From CAWGGS01 sp963822095 (GTDB lineage: Bacteria > Desulfobacterota > Desulfobulbia > Desulfobulbales > Desulfocapsaceae), in NCBI GenBank assembly GCA_963822095.1, contig CAWGGS010000049.1, forward strand, positions 37,829-101,828: a DNA stretch of 64,000 nt, in the 5' to 3' direction. The notes under the pieces are model-generated. The model saw only the letters and a list, made by a program, of their open reading frames with translations, did not search any database and was not told the origin of the DNA. Within the stretch, counting starts at the first letter, position 1. Each line of letters opens with the position of its first letter. Of this stretch, positions 16,572 to 25,316 are shown in pieces. The translations under genes and the position numbers were made by a program.

Positions 16572-17918
16572 CTACTCCTCTTTTTTACATTTCTCGATTC
16601 CTCCCACGAGATCATACACCTGCGTTTCATCTATACGGACAGAAACGATATCACCCGGAGCCGCGTCTCCGTCATTTATTAAAACACAGCCATCAATCTC
16701 CGGGGCCTGAAATCTGGTCCTTCCTTCTAAAAGAAGATCTGTTTCCCTGCTCAGTCCTTCCACCAAGACAGGTTCAACCTTGCCTTTATATTTCCGCACT
16801 ATCTTTCTCGAGATATCCGCCTGGACCGACAGGATATGTTCCACCCTTGCCTTTTTCACCTCTTCTGAGCACTGACCTGCCAATGATGCTGAAACAGCCT
16901 CTTCTTCATTGGCATAGGCGAACACTCCCACGTGATCAATCATGGCTTCTTTCAAAAACTGTTCAATCTGACCGACATCCTCTTCCGTCTCACCGGGGAA
17001 TCCCAGCAATAATGTGGTGCGCAGCGCCATCTCCGGAATAGCTGATCGGATCCGTTCCAATAATCTATACAGCTCGTCACTGCCATAGCGACGATTCATC
17101 CTCTGCAAAATACGACTGTTGACATGTTGGATGGGGATATCCAGATAAGGAACGATTCGTGATTGGTTGGCTATAAGTTCCAAAAGCTCGTCGGTAATAC
17201 CTGTGGGATACAGGTACATCAAACGAATCCAAGGAATGGAGGTATGTCTCAACAGGTCATTTAGCAACGGGATCAGCTCGTTGTTTTTTTCTCTATCGTT
17301 GCCAAACGCAGTCAAATCTTGTGCAATAAGGGTCAATTCCCTGACCCCCTCCCTCTCAAGACCGATACTTTCTTCTACCAGGTCGTATATTTCCCTACTC
17401 CGAAGACAACCTCTGATGGAAGGAATCATACAGTAGGCGCAGTTATTGTTACACCCTTCGGTAATTTTGAGCCATGCTCTGAAAAAGGGTGTTGCACGCC
17501 GACGCGGCATAGCCGATGACATGAGGAAACGCTTGCCAAGGTGGAGAGTCCTTGTAAATTTTCCAGCCATCAGGCCATTAACTAACCTTGCGATATCAGC
17601 AACTCCTTCAGTACCGACAAAAAGATCAACTTCGGGAAACTCCTCTTTAAGTTTTTCCTGATATCGCTGAACAAGACAACCGGTTACGACGAGAATTTTA
17701 TGCGGGAAACTATTTTTTACGGCAGCCAACTCCAAAATCGCCTCAATTGCCTCTTCCACCGAAGGTTGAATAAAACCGCAGGTGTTTATAAGCATTACGT
17801 CACTTGTCTCGGGCTCTTGTTCTAAAACCCAGCCATCTTTTTCGAGATACCCAATCATTACTTCGGAATCGACAAGATTTTTGGGGCACCCCAGACTGGT
17901 CACATGTATTCTTTTCAT
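16572..17918 (-). CDS. rimO: Ribosomal protein S12 methylthiotransferase
   Basis: A radical-SAM enzyme that adds a methylthio group to the conserved Asp of ribosomal protein S12. The 448 residues comprise a UPF0004 domain with Cys11, Cys47 and Cys81 for the auxiliary Fe-S cluster. The radical-SAM motif EGCNNNCAYC holds Cys156, Cys160 and Cys163. A C-terminal TRAM domain follows. The tail and start (MKRIHVTSLGCPKNLVDSE) are RimO-like rather than MiaB-like. The gene starts 7 bases after the nucleoside phosphorylase stop. Confidence 0.95.
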   Translation of the reverse strand: MKRIHVTSLGCPKNLVDSEVMIGYLEKDGWVLEQEPETSDVMLINTCGFIQPSVEEAIEAILELAAVKNSFPHKILVVTGCLVQRYQEKLKEEFPEVDLFVGTEGVADIARLVNGLMAGKFTRTLHLGKRFLMSSAMPRRRATPFFRAWLKITEGCNNNCAYCMIPSIRGCLRSREIYDLVEESIGLEREGVRELTLIAQDLTAFGNDREKNNELIPLLNDLLRHTSIPWIRLMYLYPTGITDELLELIANQSRIVPYLDIPIQHVNSRILQRMNRRYGSDELYRLLERIRSAIPEMALRTTLLLGFPGETEEDVGQIEQFLKEAMIDHVGVFAYANEEEAVSASLAGQCSEEVKKARVEHILSVQADISRKIVRKYKGKVEPVLVEGLSRETDLLLEGRTRFQAPEIDGCVLINDGDAAPGDIVSVRIDETQVYDLVGGIEKCKKEE

Positions 17919-17925
17919 AGGAACT

Positions 17926-18651
17926 CTAACGAGGAAACTTCTCTATAAATATATCTATAAGCATCCTGCTCCGAGCTTTAAATTCCTGTTTTGTAAAACC
18001 AGGCTTCCAGTTCTTCCCCCACACTTCATCTGATACAAGAAGCATGGCGGCAAATTGTATCTTCCTGAAAAATGCAACACTGCAAAGAGCGGAATGCTCC
18101 ATATCGACAGCCAAAACTCCATATTCTTCGTTGAGCTTTTTCAAGGAACTCCTCTTCTCTCTGTATGGTGCATCCGTTGACCACACGCACCCTTCAGACC
18201 AGGGCAGGTCCCTGGCTTTCAATGTATGCCGTAATGATTCAACGAGCTTGGAAGAGGGTGGCGGCTGGGAGCCTGAAACATAATATGCTGAGGTTCCTTC
18301 ACCACTTTGGGCGGAAGTAGGTAAAAGCAGATCACCTATGGAGAGTGAATCACTCATGGAACCGCACCAACCGAACAAAAAAACTCTTGTTGCCCCGAGA
18401 GCAATGAGCTTTTCCATGGTCAGCACGGCAAAAGGGGCTCCGATCGCAGGCCCTGCGACAAAGAATTTTTCTTCCTCATTTACGAAGAGATTTGAATTGT
18501 AAAACTTCTGCCGCCTGGCTCCATGAGCCTCCGCGGCCTCAAGACCATAGCGCGCCTCAGAGGGGTTGACGAGGAAAAGTCCCGTCTCAGGAATTGTATG
18601 CTCTTTTTTTGACCGCCTAGGGTGGATAACAATATCATTCTCAAATTCCAT
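17926..18651 (-). CDS. Nucleoside phosphorylase (PNP/UDP family)
   Basis: A 241-residue cytoplasmic enzyme that would cleave a nucleoside with phosphate for salvage. It carries the family GxAxGAPxA block (VAGPAIGAPFAVLTMEKLIALG), the GWCGSMSD loop, and the ribose-binding VDMEHSAL motif. The last Glu and the Asp of LLVSDEVWG are the usual base-binding positions. Whether it prefers purines or uridine is not clear. CAGGAG precedes the ATG. The leader contains copy 2 of the dispersed repeat. Confidence 0.85.
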   Translation of the reverse strand: MEFENDIVIHPRRSKKEHTIPETGLFLVNPSEARYGLEAAEAHGARRQKFYNSNLFVNEEEKFFVAGPAIGAPFAVLTMEKLIALGATRVFLFGWCGSMSDSLSIGDLLLPTSAQSGEGTSAYYVSGSQPPPSSKLVESLRHTLKARDLPWSEGCVWSTDAPYREKRSSLKKLNEEYGVLAVDMEHSALCSVAFFRKIQFAAMLLVSDEVWGKNWKPGFTKQEFKARSRMLIDIFIEKFPR

Positions 18652-18674
18652 CGCACTCCTGCCGAGGGTTTATA

Positions 18675-18848
18675 GCCAATTTGCATAAATGATAGCATCG
18701 TAATAACACTCCATCCGGAGTCTTGCTAATGTCCGCTTACCTACTTCATTGCTGCAAATATTCAATCGTTACGACGTACCAAGAGTACGCCGAAACAATA
18801 AAACATTCGCGCGCCTCGCATAGGTAGTCTTTTTATTTAGCCATCCTC
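18675..18848 (-). repeat. Dispersed structured repeat, copy 2
   Basis: Read on the minus strand this matches the copy at 12593-12759 over its whole length. The inner stem reads CGGCGTAC/GTACGTCG here, replacing a G-U pair of copy 1 by G-C. The 3' hairpin ACTCC-GGAT-GGAGT is identical. It ends about 24 bases before the ATG of the nucleoside phosphorylase and points in the same direction as that gene. Confidence 0.8.
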
Positions 18849-18913
18849 AATTCAAAGGTTTTTATGAGTTTTTCTTAAATGACATTTATAAAGGGGAGCA
18901 GGTTTGCCTAAAA

Positions 18914-18950
18914 ACAAAAAGGCCGCAGAAAATTCTGCAGCCTTTTTGCT
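18914..18950 (-). terminator. Terminator of the F0 ATP synthase genes
   Basis: On the minus strand a GGCTGCAG/CTGCGGCC stem flanked by A and T runs (AAAAAGG...CCTTTTT) follows atpE by about 20 bases. The symmetry allows function in both directions. Confidence 0.85.
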
Positions 18951-18970
18951 CTTCCTATGAAAGAAAACAG

Positions 18971-19234
18971 TTATATGCCTAACAGACTCTTAAGGGGGTT
19001 GGCATACAGCAGAATCAGGGAAATAACCAAACCGTAAATAGCACAGGACTCGGCAAGGGCCATACCAAGAATCATGAAAACCATCAATTTCGGTTGAATC
19101 TCAGGATTACGGGCAAGACCCATACAAGCACCCTGGCCAACGTTACCGATACCGATACCTGCTCCAAGACCGGCCAAACCGGCCGAAAGGGCAGCGCCTA
19201 CACAAACAAGAGCAACCGCTAAATTACCTGTCAT
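18971..19234 (-). CDS. atpE: ATP synthase F0 subunit c
   Basis: An 87-residue two-helix protein that forms the rotor ring. Helix 1 has the glycine-rich GLGAGIGIGNVGQG segment, the loop is ARNPE, and helix 2 has ALAESCAIYGLV with the ion-binding Glu. The Glu-Ser and Tyr resemble sodium-type rings. The helix-1 Gln expected for sodium binding, counted back from the ARxPE loop, is replaced by Ile, so proton coupling is more likely; this is a hand alignment. AAGGAG precedes the start and a terminator follows. Confidence 0.95.
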   Translation of the reverse strand: MTGNLAVALVCVGAALSAGLAGLGAGIGIGNVGQGACMGLARNPEIQPKLMVFMILGMALAESCAIYGLVISLILLYANPLKSLLGI

Positions 19235-19330
19235 TTTTTTCTCCTTCTTAATATATTATTATTTTGGCCTTCTTCCTAAACAGGAAAAACCTTTTAAAAA
19301 CCGACATAATGTTTCAGGCTGCTTCCGGCA

Positions 19331-20053
19331 TCAATGGGCATGCTCTTGTGCCTGGGCACAGTAAACAACCGCTAGTAGAACAAAAACCATCGCCTGAACC
19401 AGAGAGACGAGAACACCAAGTATCATGATTGGCAGTGGTGCAAAGTATGCTCCGGCCAACCCGAAGAGAATGAGAAGCAGGGTCTCTTTGGCCATGATAT
19501 TTCCGAAAAGACGGACAGAGAGTGAAACCAGACGAGCGATATTACTGATCACCTCAATGGGCAACATAAGAGGGATAAGCCACCAAAGGGGCCCGATAAA
19601 ATGTTTGTAGTATTTAAATCCGTGGTTTTTTATACCGATAACATGGTGAGTAATCCACACAATGATGGTCAACGCCAGGGTTGTATTCAGACTTGCAGTC
19701 GGAGACATGAATCCGGGAATCAGGCCGATCAGATTTCCCACAGCAATATAGAGAGAAAATGTCGCCAGCATCGGATAAAGGGCATCGGCCATCTGCCGTC
19801 CCATATTCTCGACAAAGAAATCATCCATCCCGCCGACAACGATTTCCCAAAAATTTTGCCCGCTTCCGGGGATCATTTCCAGATTTCCCAGGGTCAGTTT
19901 TGAGACAACGATCAAAAATATCATTACCAGCCAGGTATAGGTCATATATGGTGCACATAACTGTTGCACAATGCCATGCCCGACAAAACCGTGCGGTATG
20001 GGAAGTCCCAGCGCATTCAAAATTACTGATATAAAAAGTATCGGATGTTCCAT
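19331..20053 (-). CDS. atpB: ATP synthase F0 subunit a
   Basis: A 240-residue integral membrane subunit that forms the ion channels against the c-ring. It has several hydrophobic helices, the conserved Arg helix in LSVRLFGNIMAKE and the C-terminal VQAMVFVLLAVVY segment. It lies between atpI-like and atpE genes. A GAGGTAAAAAGGGGTT stretch precedes the ATG. Confidence 0.95.
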   Translation of the reverse strand: MEHPILFISVILNALGLPIPHGFVGHGIVQQLCAPYMTYTWLVMIFLIVVSKLTLGNLEMIPGSGQNFWEIVVGGMDDFFVENMGRQMADALYPMLATFSLYIAVGNLIGLIPGFMSPTASLNTTLALTIIVWITHHVIGIKNHGFKYYKHFIGPLWWLIPLMLPIEVISNIARLVSLSVRLFGNIMAKETLLLILFGLAGAYFAPLPIMILGVLVSLVQAMVFVLLAVVYCAQAQEHAH

Positions 20054-20062
20054 AACCCCTTT

Positions 20063-20485
20063 TTACCTCCTCCCACTGAAAAAATAGTGCCTGGCCACGT
20101 TCAACAACGTGATCGTAACAGTAAACATTACTGTCGACAACCCGACAATCAATCCAACGACATTCACCTTATGACTCCTGATCAGGAGAAACAGTATGAC
20201 GCCGATGATCAGTAATCGGAACCAGAACTTAATGACAAGACCGGTCTTTATCTTTTTTATCTTTTTCTTCTCGTTATCTTTATCCTGATCCGGAGCAAAA
20301 GAATCAAGGAATCCGACAGCATCCTTTTGCGAGAACAGGAAGCTCACGATCGATATGATCCCGCCAATAAGTACAGCCCCGGCAAAGGACCATGATACAA
20401 AAATCCATGAGCCTATCGTTAAAACCAGAAGATATATCCAACTCATAACCTGCATCTTCTGCAGGGACAGCACATTTTCAACCAC
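20063..20485 (-). CDS. atpI: ATP synthase subunit I-like membrane protein
   Basis: A small four-helix membrane protein of the AtpI type thought to help c-ring assembly or Mg2+ handling. Starting at GTG 20485 it has 140 residues and overlaps the atpZ stop by 8 bases, with AAAGGA just upstream. The frame stays open to an ATG at 20536, which would give 157 residues and a 59-base overlap. A charged cytoplasmic loop (QDKDNEKKKIKKIK) separates the helix pairs. Confidence 0.75.
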   Translation of the reverse strand: MVENVLSLQKMQVMSWIYLLVLTIGSWIFVSWSFAGAVLIGGIISIVSFLFSQKDAVGFLDSFAPDQDKDNEKKKIKKIKTGLVIKFWFRLLIIGVILFLLIRSHKVNVVGLIVGLSTVMFTVTITLLNVARHYFFSGRR

Positions 20486-20747
20486 TCGATCCTTTATTGT
20501 CCTTTTTGTCCTTTTCTTTGTCTTCCTTGTTGGCACGCAAGACGACCTGCAATAACGTCTTGAAACCTGATGCTATACCGAACGCAAGACCTATGAATGT
20601 AAACCAGGGTGATGTGCGGTCGTGAAACACTTTCTGATCGAGCAGGATCCCTCCGCCGAGTCCGATAAAGATACAGGCGACAAAGGTAAATCCGACATGT
20701 CCATAGTGTGCAAGCAACTGGACAAATTCATCCTTCAGATCAGACAT
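20478..20747 (-). CDS. atpZ: AtpZ/AtpI-family small membrane protein
   Basis: A protein of 89 residues from ATG 20747 with two transmembrane helices (GFTFVACIFIGLGGGILLD and TFIGLAFGIASGFKTLLQVV), the AtpZ pattern, and a highly charged Lys/Asp tail. Proteins of this type act beside AtpI in F0 assembly. A longer frame to 20807 exists but adds residues unlike the family. It is the first gene of the atpZ-atpI-atpB-atpE run. Confidence 0.75.
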   Translation of the reverse strand: MSDLKDEFVQLLAHYGHVGFTFVACIFIGLGGGILLDQKVFHDRTSPWFTFIGLAFGIASGFKTLLQVVLRANKEDKEKDKKDNKGSSG

Positions 20748-20797
20748 ACTTAGACACCATTTCTCTTTATGGGCATCCCCCAGTATACAACAGGCTT

Positions 20798-20826
20798 TTG
20801 GTAGCATGCCTACCGTTCAAAGTCAA
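20798..20826 (-). promoter_or_regulatory. Possible promoter of the F0 operon
   Basis: On the minus strand TTGACT (20821-20826) and TACCAA (20798-20803) are 17 bases apart, about 50 bases before atpZ. The -10 is weak. Confidence 0.35.
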
Positions 20827-20834
20827 CGAATTTT

Positions 20835-22127
20835 TTATGTTTCCATCAATTTTTTGAATGACCATTCAGTCATTTTCGCCATCTTTTCCAGGTCATCAAA
20901 TGTGTGAGCCGCTGAAATAAAAGCAACTTCAAATTGGGATGGAGCAAGATACACCCCCCTGCTCAACATCTGGCGATAATGGCATGCGTAACGTTTGGTA
21001 TCAGAAGTCATGGCCGAGGAAAAATTCGTCACCGGCTCCCGGGTAAAAAATGCCGTCATCAACGACCCGACCCTGTTCAGCTGAACCGGCAGGGCTGCGT
21101 TTTCGGCAATAGCTCGCAACCGATCGGCAAGCCAGGCGGATTTTTCTTCAAGTTCTTTATAAAAACCGGGTTTCTGCAGCTGTACAAGAGCTGCAACGCC
21201 TGCCGCCATTGCCAACGGATTCCCGGCGAGCGTGCCTGCTTGATACACGGGACCATCCGGAGCTATACAATCCATGATCTCAGCCTTTCCTCCATAGGCT
21301 CCAACCGGCAGGCCACCACCGATAATCTTTCCCAGACAGGTCAGGTCCGGCAGAACGCCGTAGTACTCCTGAGCACCACCGTATGACAATCTGAAACCGG
21401 TTATAACCTCATCAAAGATCAAAACGATTGCCAGTTCCGAAGTCAATTTCCTCAGCTTTGATAAAAATCCGTCCGCCGGAGGTACACACCCCATATTGCC
21501 AGCAACGGGTTCGACGATAACACATGCTATATCCAGAGCAGGATCACGCAATGTTTTTTCTAATATCTCCAGATCATTATAAGGAATGGAAATCGTATTT
21601 TTTACAATATCCTCGGGAACTCCGGGGCTACCGGGGATACCCAGTGTAAGCACACCGGAACCGGCCTTGACCAGAAAGGAATCGGCATGGCCATGATAAC
21701 ATCCATCGAATTTTATAACCGTCTTCCTTCCTGTATAGCCCCGAGCAAGTCGGACGGCACTCATGGTGGCTTCCGTCCCTGAATTGACGAATCGAACCTT
21801 TTCAATGGACCCAACCGCCTCCACAACCATGGCAGCCAGATCTATTTCACCGGGCGTGGGAGCCCCAAAGCTCGTCCCGTTTTGGGCAACATCACATATT
21901 GCATTTATTATAGAAGGGTTCGCATGTCCGAGAATCATAGGTCCCCATGAACCGACAAAGTCAAGGAACTCATTGCCGTCGACATCAACGAGGGTGGCAC
22001 CGACAGCTTTTTTGATAAACAATGGATCGCATCCGACAGAGCGACAGGCCCTTACGGGGCTGTTAACCCCCCCAGGTATCAATTTTTTAGCTTGTTCAAA
22101 CATCTTTCCGGAAGTGTTCGTTTCCAT
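20835..22127 (-). CDS. hemL: Glutamate-1-semialdehyde 2,1-aminomutase
   Basis: A PLP enzyme that makes 5-aminolevulinate in the C5 route to haem, sirohaem and cobalamin. The 430 residues show the family start (KLIPGGVNSPVRAC), FVNSGTEATMSAVRLARGYT, the KFDGCYHGHAD block and YQAGTLAGNPLAMAAG. The PLP lysine lies in DLTCLGKIIGGGLPVGA. GCAGGAG precedes the ATG. Sirohaem supply for the sulfite reductase in this window depends on this pathway. Confidence 0.96.
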   Translation of the reverse strand: METNTSGKMFEQAKKLIPGGVNSPVRACRSVGCDPLFIKKAVGATLVDVDGNEFLDFVGSWGPMILGHANPSIINAICDVAQNGTSFGAPTPGEIDLAAMVVEAVGSIEKVRFVNSGTEATMSAVRLARGYTGRKTVIKFDGCYHGHADSFLVKAGSGVLTLGIPGSPGVPEDIVKNTISIPYNDLEILEKTLRDPALDIACVIVEPVAGNMGCVPPADGFLSKLRKLTSELAIVLIFDEVITGFRLSYGGAQEYYGVLPDLTCLGKIIGGGLPVGAYGGKAEIMDCIAPDGPVYQAGTLAGNPLAMAAGVAALVQLQKPGFYKELEEKSAWLADRLRAIAENAALPVQLNRVGSLMTAFFTREPVTNFSSAMTSDTKRYACHYRQMLSRGVYLAPSQFEVAFISAAHTFDDLEKMAKMTEWSFKKLMET

Positions 22128-22583
22128 GCGCAGCTCCTGCTTTTTCTGGGTTTATGCAGTGTTAAAAGGTGCGCAACTATAGCATGAGAGGAGAAATTCT
22201 GTCAAACATGTTTCCGCCATTGACATGCCGATATAGCCTACGAGGCTGGGGACAACCAAGGAATAATCTCTCCTGGAAATTGGGATGGCTCCGATATTTT
22301 CTTTGTACTATCGACATGTCACGTCGATCACAAGATATGTGCAACAAGAGATGGGGACCTCTTGTTATACCGGCACCCTTGACCTTTTACTGTATGATGC
22401 TCAAATTTAGAGACTGATTGATGAGTTGGAACCGCGATGATTGGATACAAACATTTTACTTGTCTTGTAAAATTTCTGAAGGTAAACTAAGCGGCGTTTG
22501 TATATACAGTTTCATATCAAGTCAAAAATCCGGCTCTCTTAAGATTTAACATATTTTATTCACTCTTCACAAGGAGACGAACA
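22128..22583. other. Intergenic region between hemL and trxA
   Basis: This 456-base divergent region must hold promoters for both genes. The most notable structure is a hairpin AACAAGAG/CTCTTGTT near 22343-22366 without a U tract. No tRNA, open frame or known riboswitch is evident to me. Confidence 0.4.
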
Positions 22584-22910
22584 ATGGCAAGCGACAAAGT
22601 CCAACAGGTTAATGATGCTGAGTTTGATGGAAAAATCGGCTCTGATCAACCCACTCTGGTCGATTTTTGGGCCCCCTGGTGTGGTCCCTGTAAAGCTATT
22701 GGACCGGTCGTTGAAGATTTGGCCACCGAATTCGAAGGAAAGCTGAACGTCTACAAGATGAATGTTGATGACAACCCGGCAACCCCTGGTAAATTCGGCA
22801 TCCGGGCTATCCCGACATTGATCCTCTTTAAAGGAGGCGAGGTCGTTGATCAGATCACCGGCGCGGTCGGAAAGGCTCAACTGGTCAGTCTTATAAACAA
22901 AGCTCTATAA
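22584..22910 (+). CDS. trxA: Thioredoxin
   Basis: A 108-residue cytoplasmic dithiol reductant. It has the thioredoxin fold with the active site WAPWCGPCK (Cys33, Cys36), the buried Asp of LVDFWA, and the cis-proline IRAIPTLILF. It is preceded by AAGGAGACGAAC. No thioredoxin reductase is adjacent. It stands alone between two long intergenic regions. Confidence 0.97.
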   Translation: MASDKVQQVNDAEFDGKIGSDQPTLVDFWAPWCGPCKAIGPVVEDLATEFEGKLNVYKMNVDDNPATPGKFGIRAIPTLILFKGGEVVDQITGAVGKAQLVSLINKAL

Positions 22911-22920
22911 ATCGAATACT

Positions 22921-23285
22921 GCCGGCTCCGCCTTCCTCTATAAGAAATGTTCAACGTGATACGAAAGTGGGGGGCTCCCATACGTCGGATACAAATTTAT
23001 TTCAGATCTGCTGGCTCTCAAGTCCCGTTGAAATGCTAACGGGACGGTTTCTAGGTTGAGGCCGGCAGATTTCTATTAAACCGGTATGGCTGGGCCAGAT
23101 AGGACGGCCATAACAAATCGTGAAAGTTCATCACTCCGCCAGGGCAAGGCCGGTGCTTTGAGGAGACTTTCATATAAAGGGTTTGTAACGCTTCGACCGG
23201 GCGTTATAAAATTGCGGATCGGGTGAAACAACCAAGCCGCCGAACTCATTTACGGGTGCTTCCAGTGTCCCAATAATCACATCCG
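22921..23285. other. Hairpin-rich, structured intergenic region of unknown nature
   Basis: The 378 bases between trxA and bamD hold many complementary arms: 23022-23029 with 23038-23045 (8 bp perfect), nested inside 23006-23019 with 23058-23070; 23085-23092 with 23105-23112; 23120-23127 with 23166-23173; and 23185-23191 with 23201-23207. It could be a structured RNA or the remnant of a mobile element. The minus strand has a 50-codon frame ending near 23076 that reads like protein (KAPALPWRSDELSRFVMAVL). I could not match it to RNase P, tmRNA, SRP or 6S RNA. Confidence 0.5.
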
Positions 23286-23288
23286 ACT

Positions 23289-24116
23289 ATGCAACTATTT
23301 ACTCGTAATTCTCTTCACACACATTCACGACCTCGCATAATTCCGATCACTCTTCTATGTGCAACTGTGCTTATTTTTACCTTATCCGGATGCGCATCGA
23401 TCAAGAATATGTTTGATTTCACAGGGGGTAAAAAGGTCAACCTCCAGCAATCGGCCGAGACCCTCATCGTCAAAGGGCTGGATCAGTTCAATATAGGTCG
23501 TTACGACTCGGCTAGCGAGTATTTCAACAAAATTCTCGACAGTTATCCGTTTACACCCCAGGCCGTTCTGGCCGAGCTAAAGGCCGCTGATTGTAAATAT
23601 TACCAGGAGCATTATCTGGAAGCGCTCCTCCACTACAAACAGTTCGAGGAACGACATCCTACCAATGAGGCCATGCCGTATGTGATGTTCCAAAAGGGTA
23701 TGTGCAATTACAACCGCATAGATACTGTAGACAGAGATCCGGATGGGGCTATCCAGGCGATCCGGGATTTCACCCAGTTACTGCGGGCCTATCCGGTTTC
23801 CCCCTATACCGATGAAGCCAAAGCACGCATCCGGGCTGCCAAGGAATTTTTGGTCAACCACGAATATTTCGTCGTGAACTTTTATCTTAGGACCCAAAAA
23901 TTCAAACAGGCGGAAGCCAGATTAAAATACCTCATCGCCGCTTATCCGAATGCTATGATAATACCTCGAGCCAAAAAACTTCTGGCAAGGATTGAGGCCG
24001 GCAATCCACCTCATTTTGGGATAAGCGATTGGTTCGCCGATCTTTCCTTGCCGAGCTGGAACACCTTCTTCTCAAGCAAATCCAGTATTCCGTCGACGGA
24101 AAAGAAAAGCGAATAA
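23289..24116 (+). CDS. bamD: Outer-membrane assembly lipoprotein BamD
   Basis: A 275-residue periplasmic lipoprotein of the BAM complex that inserts beta-barrel proteins. It begins with a signal peptide and lipobox LSGC, lipidated Cys35. TPR-type helical repeats follow (LIVKGLDQFNIGRYDSASEYF; ALLHYKQFEERHPTNEAMPY; FKQAEARLKYLIAAYPN). The length and repeat order fit BamD/YfiO. The initiation region is weak. A small GCCAC/GTGGC hairpin lies after the stop. Confidence 0.9.
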   Translation: MQLFTRNSLHTHSRPRIIPITLLCATVLIFTLSGCASIKNMFDFTGGKKVNLQQSAETLIVKGLDQFNIGRYDSASEYFNKILDSYPFTPQAVLAELKAADCKYYQEHYLEALLHYKQFEERHPTNEAMPYVMFQKGMCNYNRIDTVDRDPDGAIQAIRDFTQLLRAYPVSPYTDEAKARIRAAKEFLVNHEYFVVNFYLRTQKFKQAEARLKYLIAAYPNAMIIPRAKKLLARIEAGNPPHFGISDWFADLSLPSWNTFFSSKSSIPSTEKKSE

Positions 24117-24163
24117 AGCAGGTAGATTTTCCTTCAGGGCCGAGCCACGTGCAAAAGTGGCCT

Positions 24164-24607
24164 TTATACAGTCAAGGCATCGGAAATCGCCCAATCGTTG
24201 CCGAGTGAAACCTCCATTGCCCTGACCGGGCAGATGGTCACACATTGTCCGCAACCGGTACATTGGTCGGCATCAAATAGCACAGCCATATCAGGATGAT
24301 GCATTGCCAAAGCTCCGGATGGACAGACCCCCGTACATTCCCCGCACTGAAAACATTTATCGTCGTCACGGCGAATGCTTGCAGCAAGACGTTCAACCCG
24401 TACCCCGAAACTCTGCAGGTATTCCAAGCCTGCTTTTACATTGTTCTTGCCCCCCTTTAAACCAAGTATCATCATCCCTTCCCGGTGGGGCAATATATCC
24501 GCCTTGAGAATATTCGACTCTATATCATACTTCTTCACAAGCTGGTAGATAAAGGGCTGTTCGCTGGTGTCTTTGGGAAATCTCAATATATATATACGTG
24601 TATACAT
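24164..24607 (-). CDS. NIL-domain ferredoxin, 2x[4Fe-4S]
   Basis: A 147-residue protein. Residues 1-75 resemble the NIL domain found on the methionine-transport ATPase MetN. Residues 80-130 form a bacterial-type ferredoxin with two CxxCxxCxxxCP motifs (Cys85-88-91-95 and Cys116-119-122-126). Such fusions are common in anaerobes and are linked by family context to sulfur amino-acid metabolism. AAGGATAG precedes the ATG. It is convergent with bamD. Confidence 0.88.
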   Translation of the reverse strand: MYTRIYILRFPKDTSEQPFIYQLVKKYDIESNILKADILPHREGMMILGLKGGKNNVKAGLEYLQSFGVRVERLAASIRRDDDKCFQCGECTGVCPSGALAMHHPDMAVLFDADQCTGCGQCVTICPVRAMEVSLGNDWAISDALTV

Positions 24608-24727
24608 GTAGCTATCCTTTCCTTGTCAATGTAAGAGGACTTTTTTATTCCAGCCTTCCGTTTTAGTGGAACAAATGAAAATTACGTGATTTTCAGGCTC
24701 TCCCTCTTGCAAATTTTTGAACCTCTT

Positions 24728-25300
24728 TTACTTTTTTCGTTCCCAAACCTTCTCCACCATGGTTACCAGCTGCTCAAGAGGCCGGTCGGTATCCAGGGTG
24801 AGAAGTTGATCCGCAGGAAGTTCTACAGGCGGCTCAAAACGACCCTTCTGCCGTAGATAAATCTCCCATCGGCCATCCGATACGGCGTTTGGGTCCCGCA
24901 ATCTTTTTTCCATCCGTATTTTTAAAACACTTTCATCACATCGGCAATAGACAAACAACAGCTTTGCCTCATGTGCGAACTCCAAACAGATGCGTTGTCT
25001 CTCCGCGGACGATTGGTATGAGGCATCCAGGATAACACAGGTCTTTCTCTCCCGAGCAAAATCCTTCCGGGCCAAGGAAATCAAGAAATCATAGGTTCGC
25101 CTGGAAAAGTCCGTGCTGTAAATCCCTGTGTCATATCCACTCGTTTGTCTACTGGATGCAGCCAGGCCGGCAAGCTCCTTGCGGGCAACATCGGAGTTAT
25201 GATAACAGCACCCCCATTTCCGGGCACAGGCTTCGGCGAGATAGCTCTTCCCGGAAGCTATCTTTCCGAAAAAAATCAACAGCCGCTTTTTTCCGGACAT
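24728..25300 (-). CDS. P-loop kinase-like ATPase
   Basis: A 190-residue P-loop protein with Walker A GKIASGKS (12-19) and a kinase-like core (CVILDASYQSSAERQRI, LFVYCRCDESVLKIRMEKR). In many bacteria this domain is fused C-terminally to an aminoglycoside-phosphotransferase-like domain. Here that partner is a separate gene ending 16 bases upstream, so the two products probably work as a complex. The substrate is unknown. GGGAGAT precedes the ATG. Confidence 0.8.
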   Translation of the reverse strand: MSGKKRLLIFFGKIASGKSYLAEACARKWGCCYHNSDVARKELAGLAASSRQTSGYDTGIYSTDFSRRTYDFLISLARKDFARERKTCVILDASYQSSAERQRICLEFAHEAKLLFVYCRCDESVLKIRMEKRLRDPNAVSDGRWEIYLRQKGRFEPPVELPADQLLTLDTDRPLEQLVTMVEKVWERKK

Positions 25301-25316
25301 TTATCTCCCTCGGACC

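Noticed and set aside
22921..23285. RNase P RNA upstream of bamD
   Set aside because: A GAAAGTGGGGGGCTCCC segment recalls the GAGGAAAGTCCGGGCTCC core, but the matching 3' GACAGAAC region and the P4 pairing are not found.
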